From Posidonia oceanica (Eukaryota; Streptophyta; Magnoliopsida; Alismatales; Posidoniaceae), in contig JAZBRS010000026.1 of NCBI GenBank assembly GCA_037176725.1, positions 150,733,501-150,797,500 on the forward strand: a stretch of DNA of 64,000 nucleotides, in the 5' to 3' direction. The notes beneath the pieces are model-generated. The model was not told where the DNA came from. It saw only the letters and a list, made by a program, of their open reading frames with translations, and did no database searches. Position numbers and translations under genes: made by a program. Below are positions 45,298 through 56,828 of this stretch, in pieces; the first letter of the stretch is position 1, and each line of letters starts with the position of its first letter.

Positions 45298-47047
45298 GGT
45301 AACAGAGAGGACCTAGACAGGCAAAACAGGGAACAGGGTAGTCAGAAATTGTATGCAAAGATAGGGAGTTGCTATGACCCGAAGACGCGCAAATCGGGTG
45401 CGACTCGAGACCTGTGAGAACAAACAAAACAATTAAATAGCTGCAAAGTTAATTAGTTATGGCATGAATGGCACACATGCGAATGAATTCCCTAGTATGC
45501 GCTCTCTCACTATGCATGTCCTGAGTAGGCGGCCTACTAGGACTCACTCATGGGTATGGGTTTGTTGACTTTAGGTCTGAAAAAGTAGGTCCCCGTTCTA
45601 AGTCCTGACCAAAGCTCAGGCGGTGAACGAGTGGTGTGTTAGTGGTCTTGACCCTGCTAAAGCATGGGTTGTACCCTCTACTAGCACCAACATGACCCCA
45701 GACAACGGGGGACAGACCGACCAATTCGCCCTGTGCTAGAGCAGTTGAACGAGAGACTGGGACTGTCCTTCTCAGACCAAGTGGGTGGACTCAGGAATGA
45801 GAAGATGCATGCTTTCTAAAATGATCAATCAGCGATATGCATTAGAGTGTTTTACTTGCATTTTATTTAACCAAGGGGAAAAATTACAAGTTTTGGCTCT
45901 AGTTCTGCTTAAATGTTATTGCTTGGCTTTATTGTAGCTTTTAGATTAAACAAAAGGGGAGCAGGCAGGTTTCTAATATCCTAAACATGGCAAAGCATGC
46001 AGGGGAAAGAAACAGGAAGTCATGGCATGCAAACAATCACACATCAAGGTAAAACCAACACGACTAACAAAAGTAGAAAGATAGAAGCAAAATGCAAATG
46101 TTAATTGGTGGTATGCATGCACTCATGCAAATGGTATGCTGTCTAGCATGCTCTCTCTCTCACCAATCTAGTGTGTCCTAGTAGGTTGTCTACTTCGGAC
46201 CTCTCAAGTGTACGGGTCAACAACTCAGTCAGAAAGTAAGGTCCCCGTCTAAACTGGCCAAAGCTCAGGTAAACAATGGGTGGTGCGTTAGGAGCCTCGG
46301 CCCTTGCCAAAGTAAAGGCTGTACACTTTACTAACACCAACGTGACCCTAGACAAGGGGGGACAGACCGACCAATTCACCACACGCCAAAGCGATGAGGG
46401 TAAAGACCAGGACCATCCTTCTCAAACTAGTAGGAGGACTCAGTGATGAGAAGATGCATGCCCTATATGATACTTCATGTAATATGATTAAAGTCTTTTA
46501 TCTTGCACGTTTTATTAACTCAAAGGAGATGAATGTGTGTTTGAGTCTCTAGTTGCTCCTAGATTTGCTTTTTACTTGCCACTTTTAGTTAACTATGGGG
46601 GAAAACAAATCGATCTCTAATTGTCCTTAGGCTTAATGCAAAAAGGGGAAGAAGATCACCAAAACATGGCAAGCAAACAACATTCAACACTGCAAAAGGC
46701 ATGCTCATGTTATGTGTTGGTGTCGTAGACATGGTAGTGAAAACAAAACACTTATCATGTCAAAAGTAGGTACATATGGCATGTGCACGTGTGATGGCAT
46801 AGCAACTGTGTAAAACAAAGCATTCACCATTCAAAAGGCATGTATAATTACGCCAAACAAGTATTTAAGCATGTATAATGCACAAATAAAGCAAGTAAAG
46901 GCAATGTAAGCAATAGGGCATATAAACAGGCATAAGGCAAGCAATAAGGCAAGGAAATAAGCAATAGGCAAGCAGAACGTGAAATCGAAGCAAATGAGAA
47001 AGCCAAAACGAAAGCCAGAGTCTAAATATCCCTAACGGAGTCGCCAC
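45298..47047 (-). other. Element B 5' leader, with duplicated leader block
   Basis: The minus strand has a 3' splice site TTTGTTTGTTCTCACAG (AG at 45412-45413). The block found once in A (22905-23290) is present twice, at about 45440-45830 and 46090-46480. Both copies start with a TTAATTGGTGG or TTAATTAGTTATGG form and contain GTGTCCTAGTAGG or a variant, GGTGTGTTAG or GGTGCGTTAG, and a GACCGACCAATTC stretch. The PBS lies at the far end. No gene is supported. Confidence 0.7.
47029..47046 (-). promoter_or_regulatory. Primer-binding site of element B, tRNA-Arg type
   Basis: The minus strand reads TGGCGACTCCGTTAGGGA one base after the LTR end at 47048. It fits the same tRNA-Arg primer as element A, with changes in the middle. 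Confidence 0.78.
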
Positions 47048-49660
47048 TGTAGCTATCCCCGTCTCGAGGATCCGAACTAGCAAGGGGTCCGAAAGAGAGA
47101 GATCACTATGAGTGCCGTCGCTAAGAGAGAAAACAAAGATAAAGCATATATGGAGTCACTACTTTCCTGTGACCTTTTCCTGGGAGCCCATGGTGGGGCT
47201 TGCATGCTGCCATAGCTCGCGATGCGATCGTGCCGTGAGAGGGGGGAAGAAGCCGCTGTTGGCAGTGAATTCGGGGAGAAACTCGACTCGAAAACATTGG
47301 GAAAACACGAAGATAAAAGAGATAAGACAAAAGGGAGTCGCCACCTAGTCTATTCAATCGGGAGACGAGGAAAACCAGGGAAAATAGGAAAAAACTACAA
47401 ACGAATGCAAAAGGGATGACTTGTGCCAAGGATAAGGGTAAAACGATCATTGCAGGTCCAGAGAAAGGGTAAGGACTCCTGTTACGTGTGGGGAAGGTGT
47501 TAGGCACCCCCGACACGCTCGGAATCGGTCTTTCTTGGCTATTCTTTCTCGCATTTACAGGATATCGACAACGATTGCCTAATTGCACGTCCTAGGGACG
47601 AGGGATGCTATGGATGCTCAGATGAATGCCTAAATGCTTAAATGCTCAAATGCCATGTATGCTGAAATAAACACGACCGAGTGTATGCTCTAAGTGTTGT
47701 GATACGTGGAAAGAAAATAAACTTGCAATCTATGTGCTTAGCTACGCTGTCAGCGTTCCGAATAGGGTGGGCCTTGATTCGTAAGAACTACTGGCAGTAA
47801 ACATCACTGCACTAATGCAAATGCAGGCGATAAAACAAAACGCCGATAAAGCCACGCAATGCAAGTGTGCGACATGCAAAGGGGAAACAAAACAGAAGCG
47901 ATAAATCATGCAAGGCAAGTGTGAAACAAATCGTCAAGTAAAAAGCCATGCAATGCGAGTGTGAAACAAGCAAAGGGGAAACAAAACAGGGTCGGAAAAC
48001 CCTAATCGATATGCATGAGAAAACAGACTGTGGGAACGATGTATGCGGTGCAAGTGGTAAGGTCCTAAGTGATGTGTAGTGATTTAGGTGGGTTTATCTT
48101 GAAGATCTGAGGCTTGATCTGAAGTAACTTTGATTAGAATGGAAGATCATTCAACCAGGAAGACCTGGATGGTTAGATCGTGAAAATCCAACGGTCCGAT
48201 CAGAAGTTATTCAGATTTCAAGTCAAATGGCTCAAGGGCCAGAAAAAGTGGTATAAATGTAGGTCTAAGTGAAAATTACCCCTATGTGTGTGCAATGCAG
48301 GGTATCCTACATGTAATGAGGCTAACAGTGCTCAAACAGGTGCTAGGGTGTGATATGCGATGATATGAAGTTGCCATGCATGCAAGAATGCAAAAGATAG
48401 GGACCTAAGTGCAATTTCAAATAAATGCAGGGGCCTAAGTGCAATTATAGCAAATACAAAGGCTAATAAGCAATTAGAATGAATGCAAGGGCTAAAAATG
48501 CAATTAGAATGAATGTAGGGGCCTAAGTGCAAATTAAAATAAATGTAGGGGCCTAAATGCAAAATGCCGCATGTGTAGATGCATGCAATGCAATAAGGTC
48601 CTAGATATGTTTGGACTAAGGTGTAATGTGCCTAAATGTAAGGGCTTAAATGTAATGCTAGAAATGATGCATGTAATGCAAATATGTTAAGTCCTAAATG
48701 TGTTTGGACTAAGGTGCAATGTGCCTAAATGTAAGGGCTTAAATGCAAATACTGCAAAACTACAGAAATAGCAATGTAGTGTGATTTAATTGCTTAATTA
48801 AATGATTAAATGCATGAAGAAGGACCTATATGTAAATATGCAAAACTGTTGGGCTTCATGGCAATGCAATATGGTTTAGTGCTCATTTAAATGAAAATGC
48901 AATGCATGAGGACATAAATGTATTAAAACTAAAATGCCAGATTAAATGCCAAAGTAATAAAGTTCTAAAAATGAGTTAAGTAGAATGTAATGCAAAAACA
49001 GGACTAACTTGCAATAAAAATAAAGTACTGGATTAAATGTTAAAGTAATAAAGCTCTGAAATGAAATTAAATGAAATATAATGCAAAACAGGACTAACTT
49101 GCAATAATAATAAAGTTCTGGATTAAATGCTAAGGTAATAAAGCTCTGAAATGAAATTAAATGAAATATAATGCAAAATAGGACTAACTTGCAATAATAA
49201 TAAAGTACTGGATTAAATGCTAAGGTAATAAAGCTCTGAAATGCAATTAAATGGAATGTAATGCAAAGTAGGACTAATTTGCGACAAAAAAAAGTACTGG
49301 ATTAAATGCTAATGTAATAAAGCTCTAAAATGAAATTCAATATAATGCAAAACAGGACTAACTTGCAATAAAAAAGGTATTGGATTAAATGCTAAAGTAA
49401 ATAAGCTCTGAAATGAAATTCAATATAATGCAAAGCAGGACTAACTTGCAATAAAAATAAAGTACTGGATTAAATGCTAAAGTAATAAAGTTCTGAAATG
49501 AAATTAAATAGAATGTAATGCAAAGCAGAACTAATTTGCAATAAAAATAAAGTACTGGATAAATGCTAAAGTAATAAAGCTCTGAAATGAAATTAAATGG
49601 AATATAATGCAAAGCAGGACTAACTTGCAATAAAAATAAGGTACTAGATTAAATACTAAG
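47048..49660 (-). repeat. 5' LTR of element B (inner part), cut by element C
   Basis: It matches 27609-30240, including the duplicated PBS-like motifs, the family block (47467-47530), GGGGCCTAAGTGC repeats (48400-48560) and the 90-bp array (48950-49655). The match stops at CTAAG (49656-49660), where C begins. The same CTAAGGTAATAAAG continues in the intact copy, so CTAAG is the predicted target duplication. Confidence 0.9.
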
Positions 49661-52600
49661 TGTAGTAATCCTGAATTTCTGATCGTCCATGCACGATGCC
49701 AAAGCTCGCGTGTACCGATCAAAATAGGCTCACTATATACCGCGGGATCCGAGGGAAGAAACTTAACTCGGAAACGCTGGCAAAAAGAAGAAAAAGAAAT
49801 AATAAGACAAGTGGAGTCGCCACCAGGTCTATTAAGTTGAGAGATAAGGAAAATCGAGAGAAATGCATGAAAAGACATGCAAAACCGGATGCAAGGAGGG
49901 TGCAAAGGGATGTGACGCAATGCAATGCAATGCCATGCTATGCTATGCTATGACTCATGCCTAGGATGAAGGAAAGGTTATTGCAGGCCAAGAGAAAGGG
50001 TAAAGACTCCTGTTACGCACGGGGAAGGTGTTAGGCACCCCCGATACGTCTAAGAATCGGTCTTTCTTAGGCAATCTCGCTCGCTAATGCAGGAAGATGC
50101 TTGCCTAGTGCCTAAATGCAATGAATGTCTGATTGCTATGCATGGGAAATAAACGTGCTATCTATGTGCTCAGTAGTACTACAAGTGTTCCGAACTGGGC
50201 GAACCCTGGTTCGTGAGAACTCCTAGGCAGTAAGCATTATTGCCCTAATGCAAATGTAGGCGATAAAACAAAACTGCGGGGAAAGCTATACAATGCAAGC
50301 GACATGCAAGGGATAAAGCAAAAGCGGGCGCAGAAAACGATGCAGAAAACGATGCAAAAGCGGTGCTGAAAACGGTGCAAAGGCGACATGCAGATAAAGG
50401 CGCGAAATGATGCAAGCGAGCGACATGCAATGGGGAAAGCGAAAGCGAGTCCGAGGCGAAAACGACGGGAAAGTGTGCTAGGCGAGGTGCAAAATCAAAA
50501 CAGGGGGGCAGCAACATGCACAGGTGTTACAGCATGCCTAAGAAGCAATAAAATGCGGAAAACGGCGAATGAAACCAAATCGGCGTTTTAAAACCAAGTT
50601 CAGCCAACTGCAAGCGTTGGACGCAGCAACTTCTGCGTCCAACGTTGGACGCTGGCATCGCTGGCGTCCAACACCTGCTGGAGGCAAACAGCATGCAGTT
50701 TTGGAAAGTTGATGCGTTCTAGCTATATGAATGTGATGCAGATGCAGAGATGCAGGAGAATGGGTGCAGAGCATGTTAAGCAGTCAAGGCAACGAATCAG
50801 AAACAAGCTCAGAACAGGATGCAAGCAAAGATCATCATTTAAACAAGCAGGGTGTTAGACGCCCGATAGCATGGCGTCCAACGTTAGACGCCAGAGAGAC
50901 TAGCATCCAACACAGGCCAAAGGACAGCATAGCAAATCAGCATACAGATGATGAACAAAATATGTAAGCATGCATTTAGGCTACTGTAAGCTGGTATAGG
51001 CTAAACATGCAAGCATAGGATATGAAAAATCCAAGGAAAACAACTTCTGTAACACATGCAAGGAATAAAGCTCAACCAGAGCGTTGGACGCGAGCTACAC
51101 CTGCGTCCAACAGTAGACGTGAGGAACAGCAGCGTACAATGCACTAGGAGGCACAATCAAACAAAAACCCTGCATAAAACTTGGATATAAACTATAAAAG
51201 CTGAGGAGCAGTTGCTATGAAGGCTAAGCAAGCATACAAGCACAGAGATCATGCAAACATAGGGATCAGAGCATCATGCAAGCATTTAAACAAGAGTAAT
51301 TGAGCAGCGATGTAAGATGCTGGTAGCAGCAGCGTCCAACGTAGGATGTTGAAGCCCCCAGTGTCCAACACATGAAGGATACAAACCTACCTGCAAAGGA
51401 GGAGCTCAGCTCTAAACCCCACTTAAGCATGCATGCAAGCTATTGAGGACTTGCCAGATCAAGAAAAACCACTTATACCAAGCATATAATCCATGAGAAG
51501 CAAGTAAGAAAGAGTATGCAGAGGAATAAAGGGGTAAAAACCCATGCAAATTAGCATGCAACTTGAGAGGAGACTAGCAAGCTTAAACATGGTTGCCAGA
51601 GGGGCCAGGCATCACTAAACATGCATGGATCATGTATAAATCTCAAAAATAAGCAAGATACAAGCATGGCAGCAAATATAAGCAAGCAGATAAGTACGAT
51701 GCTGGACTCTCCAGCGTCCAACGTTGGACATGAGAGTTCCAGCGTTCAACACAGGCAGACAGCAGATTAATCATGGAACATGCAATATTGATTCAAGATG
51801 GGATCAAAACATGAAAGCAGACATGGCACAGCATCTGTAAGCATGTAAGGAAAGCATGCAGAACAAACTCATAAAAAGCAAGCAAAGCAAAGCATGGTAA
51901 GTTTTAAAGCAAAATCGAAGCAAAGGAAGACAAGGCACAGCAGGGTGTTGGACGCAACAGGAGCCGCGTCCAACGTTGGACGCACCAGGCTGTGCGTCCA
52001 ACAAGTCGGGAATCTTCCCGGCCAATGATGGTGGCCAAATCGGCCAAAAGCTTCAATCAAACTTGCTAGGGAGCAATTGTGGCTGACGACGAGCATGGTG
52101 GTATGCTTGGTTGCAGAAATTGGTGGGTGAATTGCTCCACCCACCTCCTCCTCCTCGTGGCCGGAAAGCCAAGGCAGGGAGGGGTGTGTGCTGTGCTAAA
52201 AATCGCAAAAACTGCCTAGGAACATTCCTACACACATGCACGAACTAAAGGTAAGGAATCCCTACCTGGTCGCAGCCTGAAATGGCTGTTTGTGTTCCTC
52301 GTCGGCGCTGCAGAAGGTGGCGGACGGCGAACTTTGGCGAGCTTGCAGAGCACGTAGGAGGCACGGGAAAGGTTGCTGGAAGCTTGGGAGTGGTCGTGGG
52401 AGATCGCTCTTTGCTCTGGAGGTGGTGAATTCTCTCTCGAATGGGTGTGGTGAGCTCTGGAAGGGGGAGAAGTGGCTGGTTTTGGTGATGGGTCCATGGG
52501 TTCTAGCACATGGCAGTGGCTTTGGGCTAGCTTTGGACTGATTTTGCAGGCAATTGCAGGCGTGGCAGGGGCTATTGCGAGTGGGGAATCCACGAGGGAT

Positions 52601-53169
52601 GTCAGGCGAAGGCATGGGGCTTATCAGAAGGGCGAGCAAGTCTTGGTGGTGGCAGGCAGAGGCGGCCAAAGTCAGTGACTGCGGTGAGAGCGGAGGTCAC
52701 GTTGGGGCGGAGGAGATGGCTTGGCAGGGCAGTTACTCGGCCTTGGCAGCTAGTGGATGGCTTGGAGTGGTGAGTAAGTGGTCAAGGAGACCGGTAGTAA
52801 GTGCGTGCAGGCGGTGGAGGGGACAGGAGGTGAGCCAGAGGTGGCGGAGCAGTCGCTGCACCTCTTGGGACGTTGGACGCTAGTGCAGAGCGCGTCCAAC
52901 GTTAGATGCTGCCCGTGCCGGTGTCCAACACGCCCAGGAGGCCAAAGGCTGAAATGGGCTTGGGCCTTGGTTTAAAAAGTTTTAAAAAGGTGTAAAAGGC
53001 TTGGGTGATGGTTTTGGAGTTTAGGTGGGGTTTTAGGGTTGGTTTAGGATTGGGATTTGGTTTTTAGGTTAAAATGTGTTAATCTGAAAAAAGGAGAGCC
53101 ATCCCAGAGTCCAAGCAAGTTTGCAGGAGAATCCACCATCTTCCAAGCTGTCAAAATGGGGTGTCTATA
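49661..53169 (-). repeat. 3' LTR of element C, 3.5 kb
   Basis: It runs TGTAGTAATCC to GGGGTGTCTATA. The final CA is changed to TA, and the position is fixed by the following PPT. Inside are a PBS-like GGAGTCGCCACC (49813-49824), the family block (50000-50070) and GTTGGACGC/GCGTCCAAC cassettes near 50604, 50849, 51079, 51314, 51700, 51944 and 52866. A GC-rich segment ends on the minus strand in donor-like CAG|GTAGGG (GT at 52264-52265). No gene is supported. Confidence 0.88.
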
Positions 53170-53635
53170 GATGCCCCTCCCTGAGCAAGGTCAAGCATAG
53201 CAAGACCGCTGCTCAGGGTTGACAAGACACCCCTCCTGACGCTGGCAGGGGCGCAAATTGTTGTAGACGTGAGTCATTTACCCGACGGATGCACCGGAAA
53301 TCATGACTCGAAGCCATAATGTAGATGTAGATGCGAATGCTGATGCTGATGCAATGCGTGCCAATGCAGATGCAACGCATGTCGATGCAGTTATTTATCA
53401 TGCAATGCTGTCAGTAAAAGAATGCGGTGCTGATGTAGAAGGGATGCAAAGAAAGCTGCAGTGCAATGCAAGAGTTCGGTGATTAGTCCGAGTTCGCAAA
53501 AGAGGCACCTGACAAGACTGACGGGCTTGGCATCCGAGCAGTTAGGGCTGCTAGCCCAACAGGCAAAAGGGGTAGACAATTGGACGGCTGTCGACTGAGC
53601 AGTTAGGGCTGCCTGCCCATAGGGGAACAGATGCA
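53170..53635 (-). other. Element C PPT, conserved tail block and repeat modules
   Basis: PPT GCTCAGGGAGGGGCATC lies on the minus strand next to the LTR. Then come the tail block shared with A and B, GATGCNNATGC-type simple repeats (53320-53400) and two CAGTTAGGGCTGC modules (53542-53620). No coding region. Confidence 0.7.
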
Positions 53636-54120
53636 GCTTGTCCTTGCTTGAGGAAGCAAGCAAGAAAGATAAAGGGGGAAGGCAAACATGGGCATCGTCC
53701 GCCCAAAGCGAAGCCACGCAAGGGCTGCTCCTCGCACGAGGATATGAGGAAGGACTCCGAGCACACGGAGTCCGAGAAGAGCTTGTTCTCACCCGAGGAA
53801 GCAAGCAAGGAAGGAAGAAAGGGGAGGGCAAGCGAGGGCATCGTCTGCTCGGAGCGAAGCCACACAAGGGCTGATCCTTGCACGAGGATACAGGGAAGGA
53901 CTCTGAGCATACGGGGTCCGAGAAGAGCTCGTCCTTGTCCGAGGAAGCAAGCGCAGCCTCTGTGTAGACAAAGATGGAAAAGGCTTGTCCTCGCCCGAGG
54001 AAGCAAGCGGGGGATTCCGCATGAACGGAATCCAAAAGGGGCTTGTCCTCGCCCGAGGAAGCAAGCAGCAGTCTGATCCTCGCCCGAGGAAACAGACAGG
54101 GGACTTCGTCTGCACGGAGC
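53636..54120. repeat. Hairpin repeat array of element C, truncated by D
   Basis: Units of about 58-59 bases begin CTTGTCCTCGCCCGAGGAAG, with starts at 53983 and 54042. Each contains two inverted repeats: TCCTCG..CGAGGA and a second arm pair, such as GGACTCCG/CGGAGTCC (53752-53773) or GGATTCCG/CGGAATCC (54012-54033). The last unit stops at CACGGAGC, before the expected GAAGTC arm, exactly where D starts. The overlapping 140-235 codon frames have no domain and are not called genes. Confidence 0.8.
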
Positions 54121-55757
54121 TGTAGTGTGGAATTTGGGGGGTGTTTGAGAAGATGACTGCACCACCACGTACGTCGTCAACTTTTGTGATCGCCACTCGC
54201 CTTTGGGTAGACAAGACACCTTGGGGGGAGATGATGATGATGTGGGTCCTCGGACCACTAGATCGACGGCTGGATGTCGTCTAGCGGCTCCCTCATGTTA
54301 CGTAAGCTCCTTCCTTTCCTTCAAAGCAAAATAACATAGATCTAGATTAACTCAAGTGTAGTAGTCAACAATAGAAATAAGTGAAACAACATGACTAACA
54401 GAAGCAAATACTAACCGAGGGTTGTTCCCTGCATGCACATGCTGGGGGTCCTATGCTAAGGAATGTAAAAAATGCAATGAGAAATTAGATTAGAGGAAGA
54501 TACTCCCTTCCACCCTTATGCTGTATGCAAGGAGGTTGGAAGGAAGCACGGTCGGAGCTCCGGCGTAGCTGAGAATCCCTGGGATGAAGATGGGAATTGG
54601 GTTTCCCTCTTCTGAAGGTGGGAGATAGAGCTTCTAGGTTGAAGACTCTAGCTCTTGAAGGTGGAGACTTAACACTGACAGGGTGGTTCCACAAAATTCT
54701 GACTCTCTAAAATTCCGACCCTCAAACCACTGGTCAAGGGGTCTATTTATAGACTTTAGGAGGGGTAAGGACGGTTGGAGTTCAGAAAATTCTAGAAAAG
54801 TGGCAGTTAGGGTTAGTTGCCGGTGGAGGTGGCGCCTAAACCTAGCAACCGCTCAGTCAAAGTGTGGGAAGACCCGGGAATAGGGTCACGATTGTTAGTC
54901 ATCGGCTGAGCTGGCGCCTAATGGTTGAGGGGGTAGTGGGAAATAACTGTGGAAAAGCGGTTCAAGGGGCCCAACAATTGTTAGTCGCCGACTGAGCTGG
55001 TGCCTAACGGTTAAGGGGGTAGTGGGAAATAACTGTGGAAAAGCGGTTCAGGGGAGCCACGATTGTTAGTCGCTACAAGGAGTGATGCCTAATGGTCAAG
55101 AATCGTGGGGAAGACCGAGGCAGTTCCGCAACCACTCAGCCTCTTGATGATCTGGTGCCTGAGGGTTGAGGGGATCGTGGTGAGCAACCGCTGCCCACAA
55201 TCGGCTAGTCGCCTTTCTAGTTGGCGTCCTCGTGGGTCACCTCCTTAGATGGCTTTTAGCTGGGCCGCCACTGATGTCGGCTTCTGAATAAGTCGGCGAG
55301 GCAATGGGCGACGGTCTTAGTCGCCTCTCTAGGAGGCAACTAGCTGAGTCGCCTCTCCAACTGGCAACTAGCTGAGTCGCCTCTCCAACTGGCAACTAGC
55401 AAGCTTAGGTCATTTCCAGCCCTTCTCCCAGGTTTTAGCCAGAGGGAACAAGATAGAAGGCTAGGAAACTACAGATAGTCTATGAAATCAAGGAGGCATC
55501 TCTGTTAATTCAAATCTACTACGAATCTAAGTAGAAATGAAGGATACCTAGGGTACTTAGACTTACCACGAGCCTGAGCGAGTTAGCTCTGCCACAGCCA
55601 ACAACCTGAGTCAAGGTAGGACCAAGTGATGCTTTATAGAAGTCAAGGAATATCTGGAAGATGAGTTATCAAAGCTTAGGCACGAGACTTGGGACACCTC
55701 AAGGTTTCTATCCTCAAAAAGAACTCTCAGAAATGCGAAAATAGGATATCTACAAAT
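54121..55757 (-). repeat. 3' LTR of element D, 1.6 kb
   Basis: Ends are TGTAGTGTGG and GATATCTACA. On the minus strand it contains a TATA box (54741-54754) with an R/U5-like region below it. Above it are two sets of tandem repeats: 86/85-base units starting at 54891, 54977 and 55062 (ATTGTTAGTC with GGAAATAACTGTGG), and 28-base units starting at 55321, 55349 and 55377 (TCGCCTCTCCAACTGGCAAC). Such repeats upstream of TATA are typical U3 enhancer-type repeats. Confidence 0.75.
54741..54754 (-). promoter_or_regulatory. TATA box of element D LTR
   Basis: The minus strand reads GTCTATAAATAGAC, a perfect and palindromic plant TATA box. It is about 140 bases downstream of the U3 tandem repeats. Transcription would start near 54715. 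Confidence 0.7.
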
Positions 55758-56828
55758 GCCCCTCTTTGGAGTTGATCTTGGAACAAGATCGGGTCCAAGG
55801 CAAGAATGATGTCCTATTGAGCATTTCCTGAAAAGAGGAGCTCCATCTCAAACAATTTGCCACTGAAGTAGCCAAAGAAAAGATAAAAAGAGGGTTTAAA
55901 TTGCCATCAAATTGGAGACTTAGGCATGGAGGGGTCAAGTCGGTTTCGGATCTTGTGTCGCAGCCGAAGTCATGACCAGGTCAACCATGTGTGTTCCAAC
56001 AGGCAAGCACTAAGGGGGAAATCGCAGGATGTTATTCCAGCACAATCGAAAGGAGAGTGTGACATCTTGTTTGAGACTTTACTCAGATTGGAATTGATAA
56101 GAGGATAGGTATGAACTGGGTTGGTTCTAAGAGAATCATATGCCTGAAGGGTTTCTAACACTCTTGAAGAACGATGCTCCGTCCATGCTCCACTTCCAAT
56201 GATATGAGAAAATGCATGGATGCATGATTCAAACAAACAAATGCAGATGCAAGGTCAACATGCGATGCAATGAATGGTCCATATGCTAGGTTAGGCCGGC
56301 AGGGTACGGTTGGTTCCAAACCATATGGACATATGCAAAATGAATGAATGCAATTCGTTGTGGTCAAGTGTTTTCCATCCTCAAGTGTGACCAGCACTCT
56401 CTGGAAAGGACTGTCGTCCCACAGCTCAATTTGGCAAGTAAAGAGGTTCCTTGCAGAGAGAACCGGGTGAGGGAGTGAACCCTTCATTTGCCAACCCGAT
56501 GTGTTGTCTGGTGTTCGCAGTGGTTGCGGTAGGTGGCACGTGAACTCAAGGCAAGAGTTCACTTCTCGGCTCCACAGTAGTAGATAGTCTGTTCTGATGG
56601 GTTAGTCGCCTCTTGGCTGGGCGGCTATGCTAGTCGCCGATTGATAGGACGACGTGCGATCTCTTGACTTATTTAGTTCAGAAATCATTTTAAACCCTGA
56701 TTCTTTGACGTGCGATCTCTTGACTTATTTAGTTCAGAAATCGTTTTAAATCCTGATTCTTTTGATGAGGGGAGATAAAAGACGGCCGTCATTGCTTTTT
56801 AGCATTCTGCACAAGTAAACCCCTTATC
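55758..56828 (-). other. Element D PPT and region before the first PMD gene
   Basis: The minus-strand PPT CTCCAAAGAGGGGCATT abuts the LTR. The rest is unassigned. It includes a 56-base tandem duplication starting at 56651 and 56707 (GACGTGCGATCTCTTGACTT, then ATTTAGTTCAGAAATC) immediately upstream of PMD gene 1, and TAGTCGCC words also found in the LTR. Small frames on both strands are not supported. Confidence 0.55.

Larger units (their letters stand above)
27609..49660 (-). mobile_element. Element B: large non-autonomous LTR retrotransposon without pol
   Basis: B begins TGTAGCTATCCCC at 27609. The same start recurs at 47048, so 27609-38428 is the 3' LTR and 47048 onward the 5' LTR of a minus-strand element. 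The internal region (38429-47047, 8.6 kb) contains PPT, a tail like A's, a 57-bp array, a gag-like ORF, a leader with splice acceptor and a tRNA-Arg PBS. I find no protease, RT, RNase H or integrase motif, so it depended on another element. Its 3' LTR is invaded by E and its 5' LTR by C. CACAT (27604-27608) should be its left target duplication, with the partner beyond the window. Confidence 0.85.
49661..54120 (-). mobile_element. Element C: 3' LTR and 3' tail, interrupted by element D
   Basis: C starts TGTAGTAATCCTG inside B's LTR and is in minus orientation. It has an LTR (49661-53169), PPT and 3' tail, then stops in the middle of a repeat unit at 54120 where D starts. Its coding part and 5' LTR would lie beyond D outside the window. 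The LTR is closest in type to that of A, with the same palindromic cassettes and GC-rich leader. Confidence 0.85.

Noticed and set aside
53391..54258. Frames of 140-235 codons on both strands near the C/D junction
   Set aside because: They overlap hairpin repeats of about 58-59 bases and cross the insertion breakpoint at 54121, so they cannot be ancestral genes.
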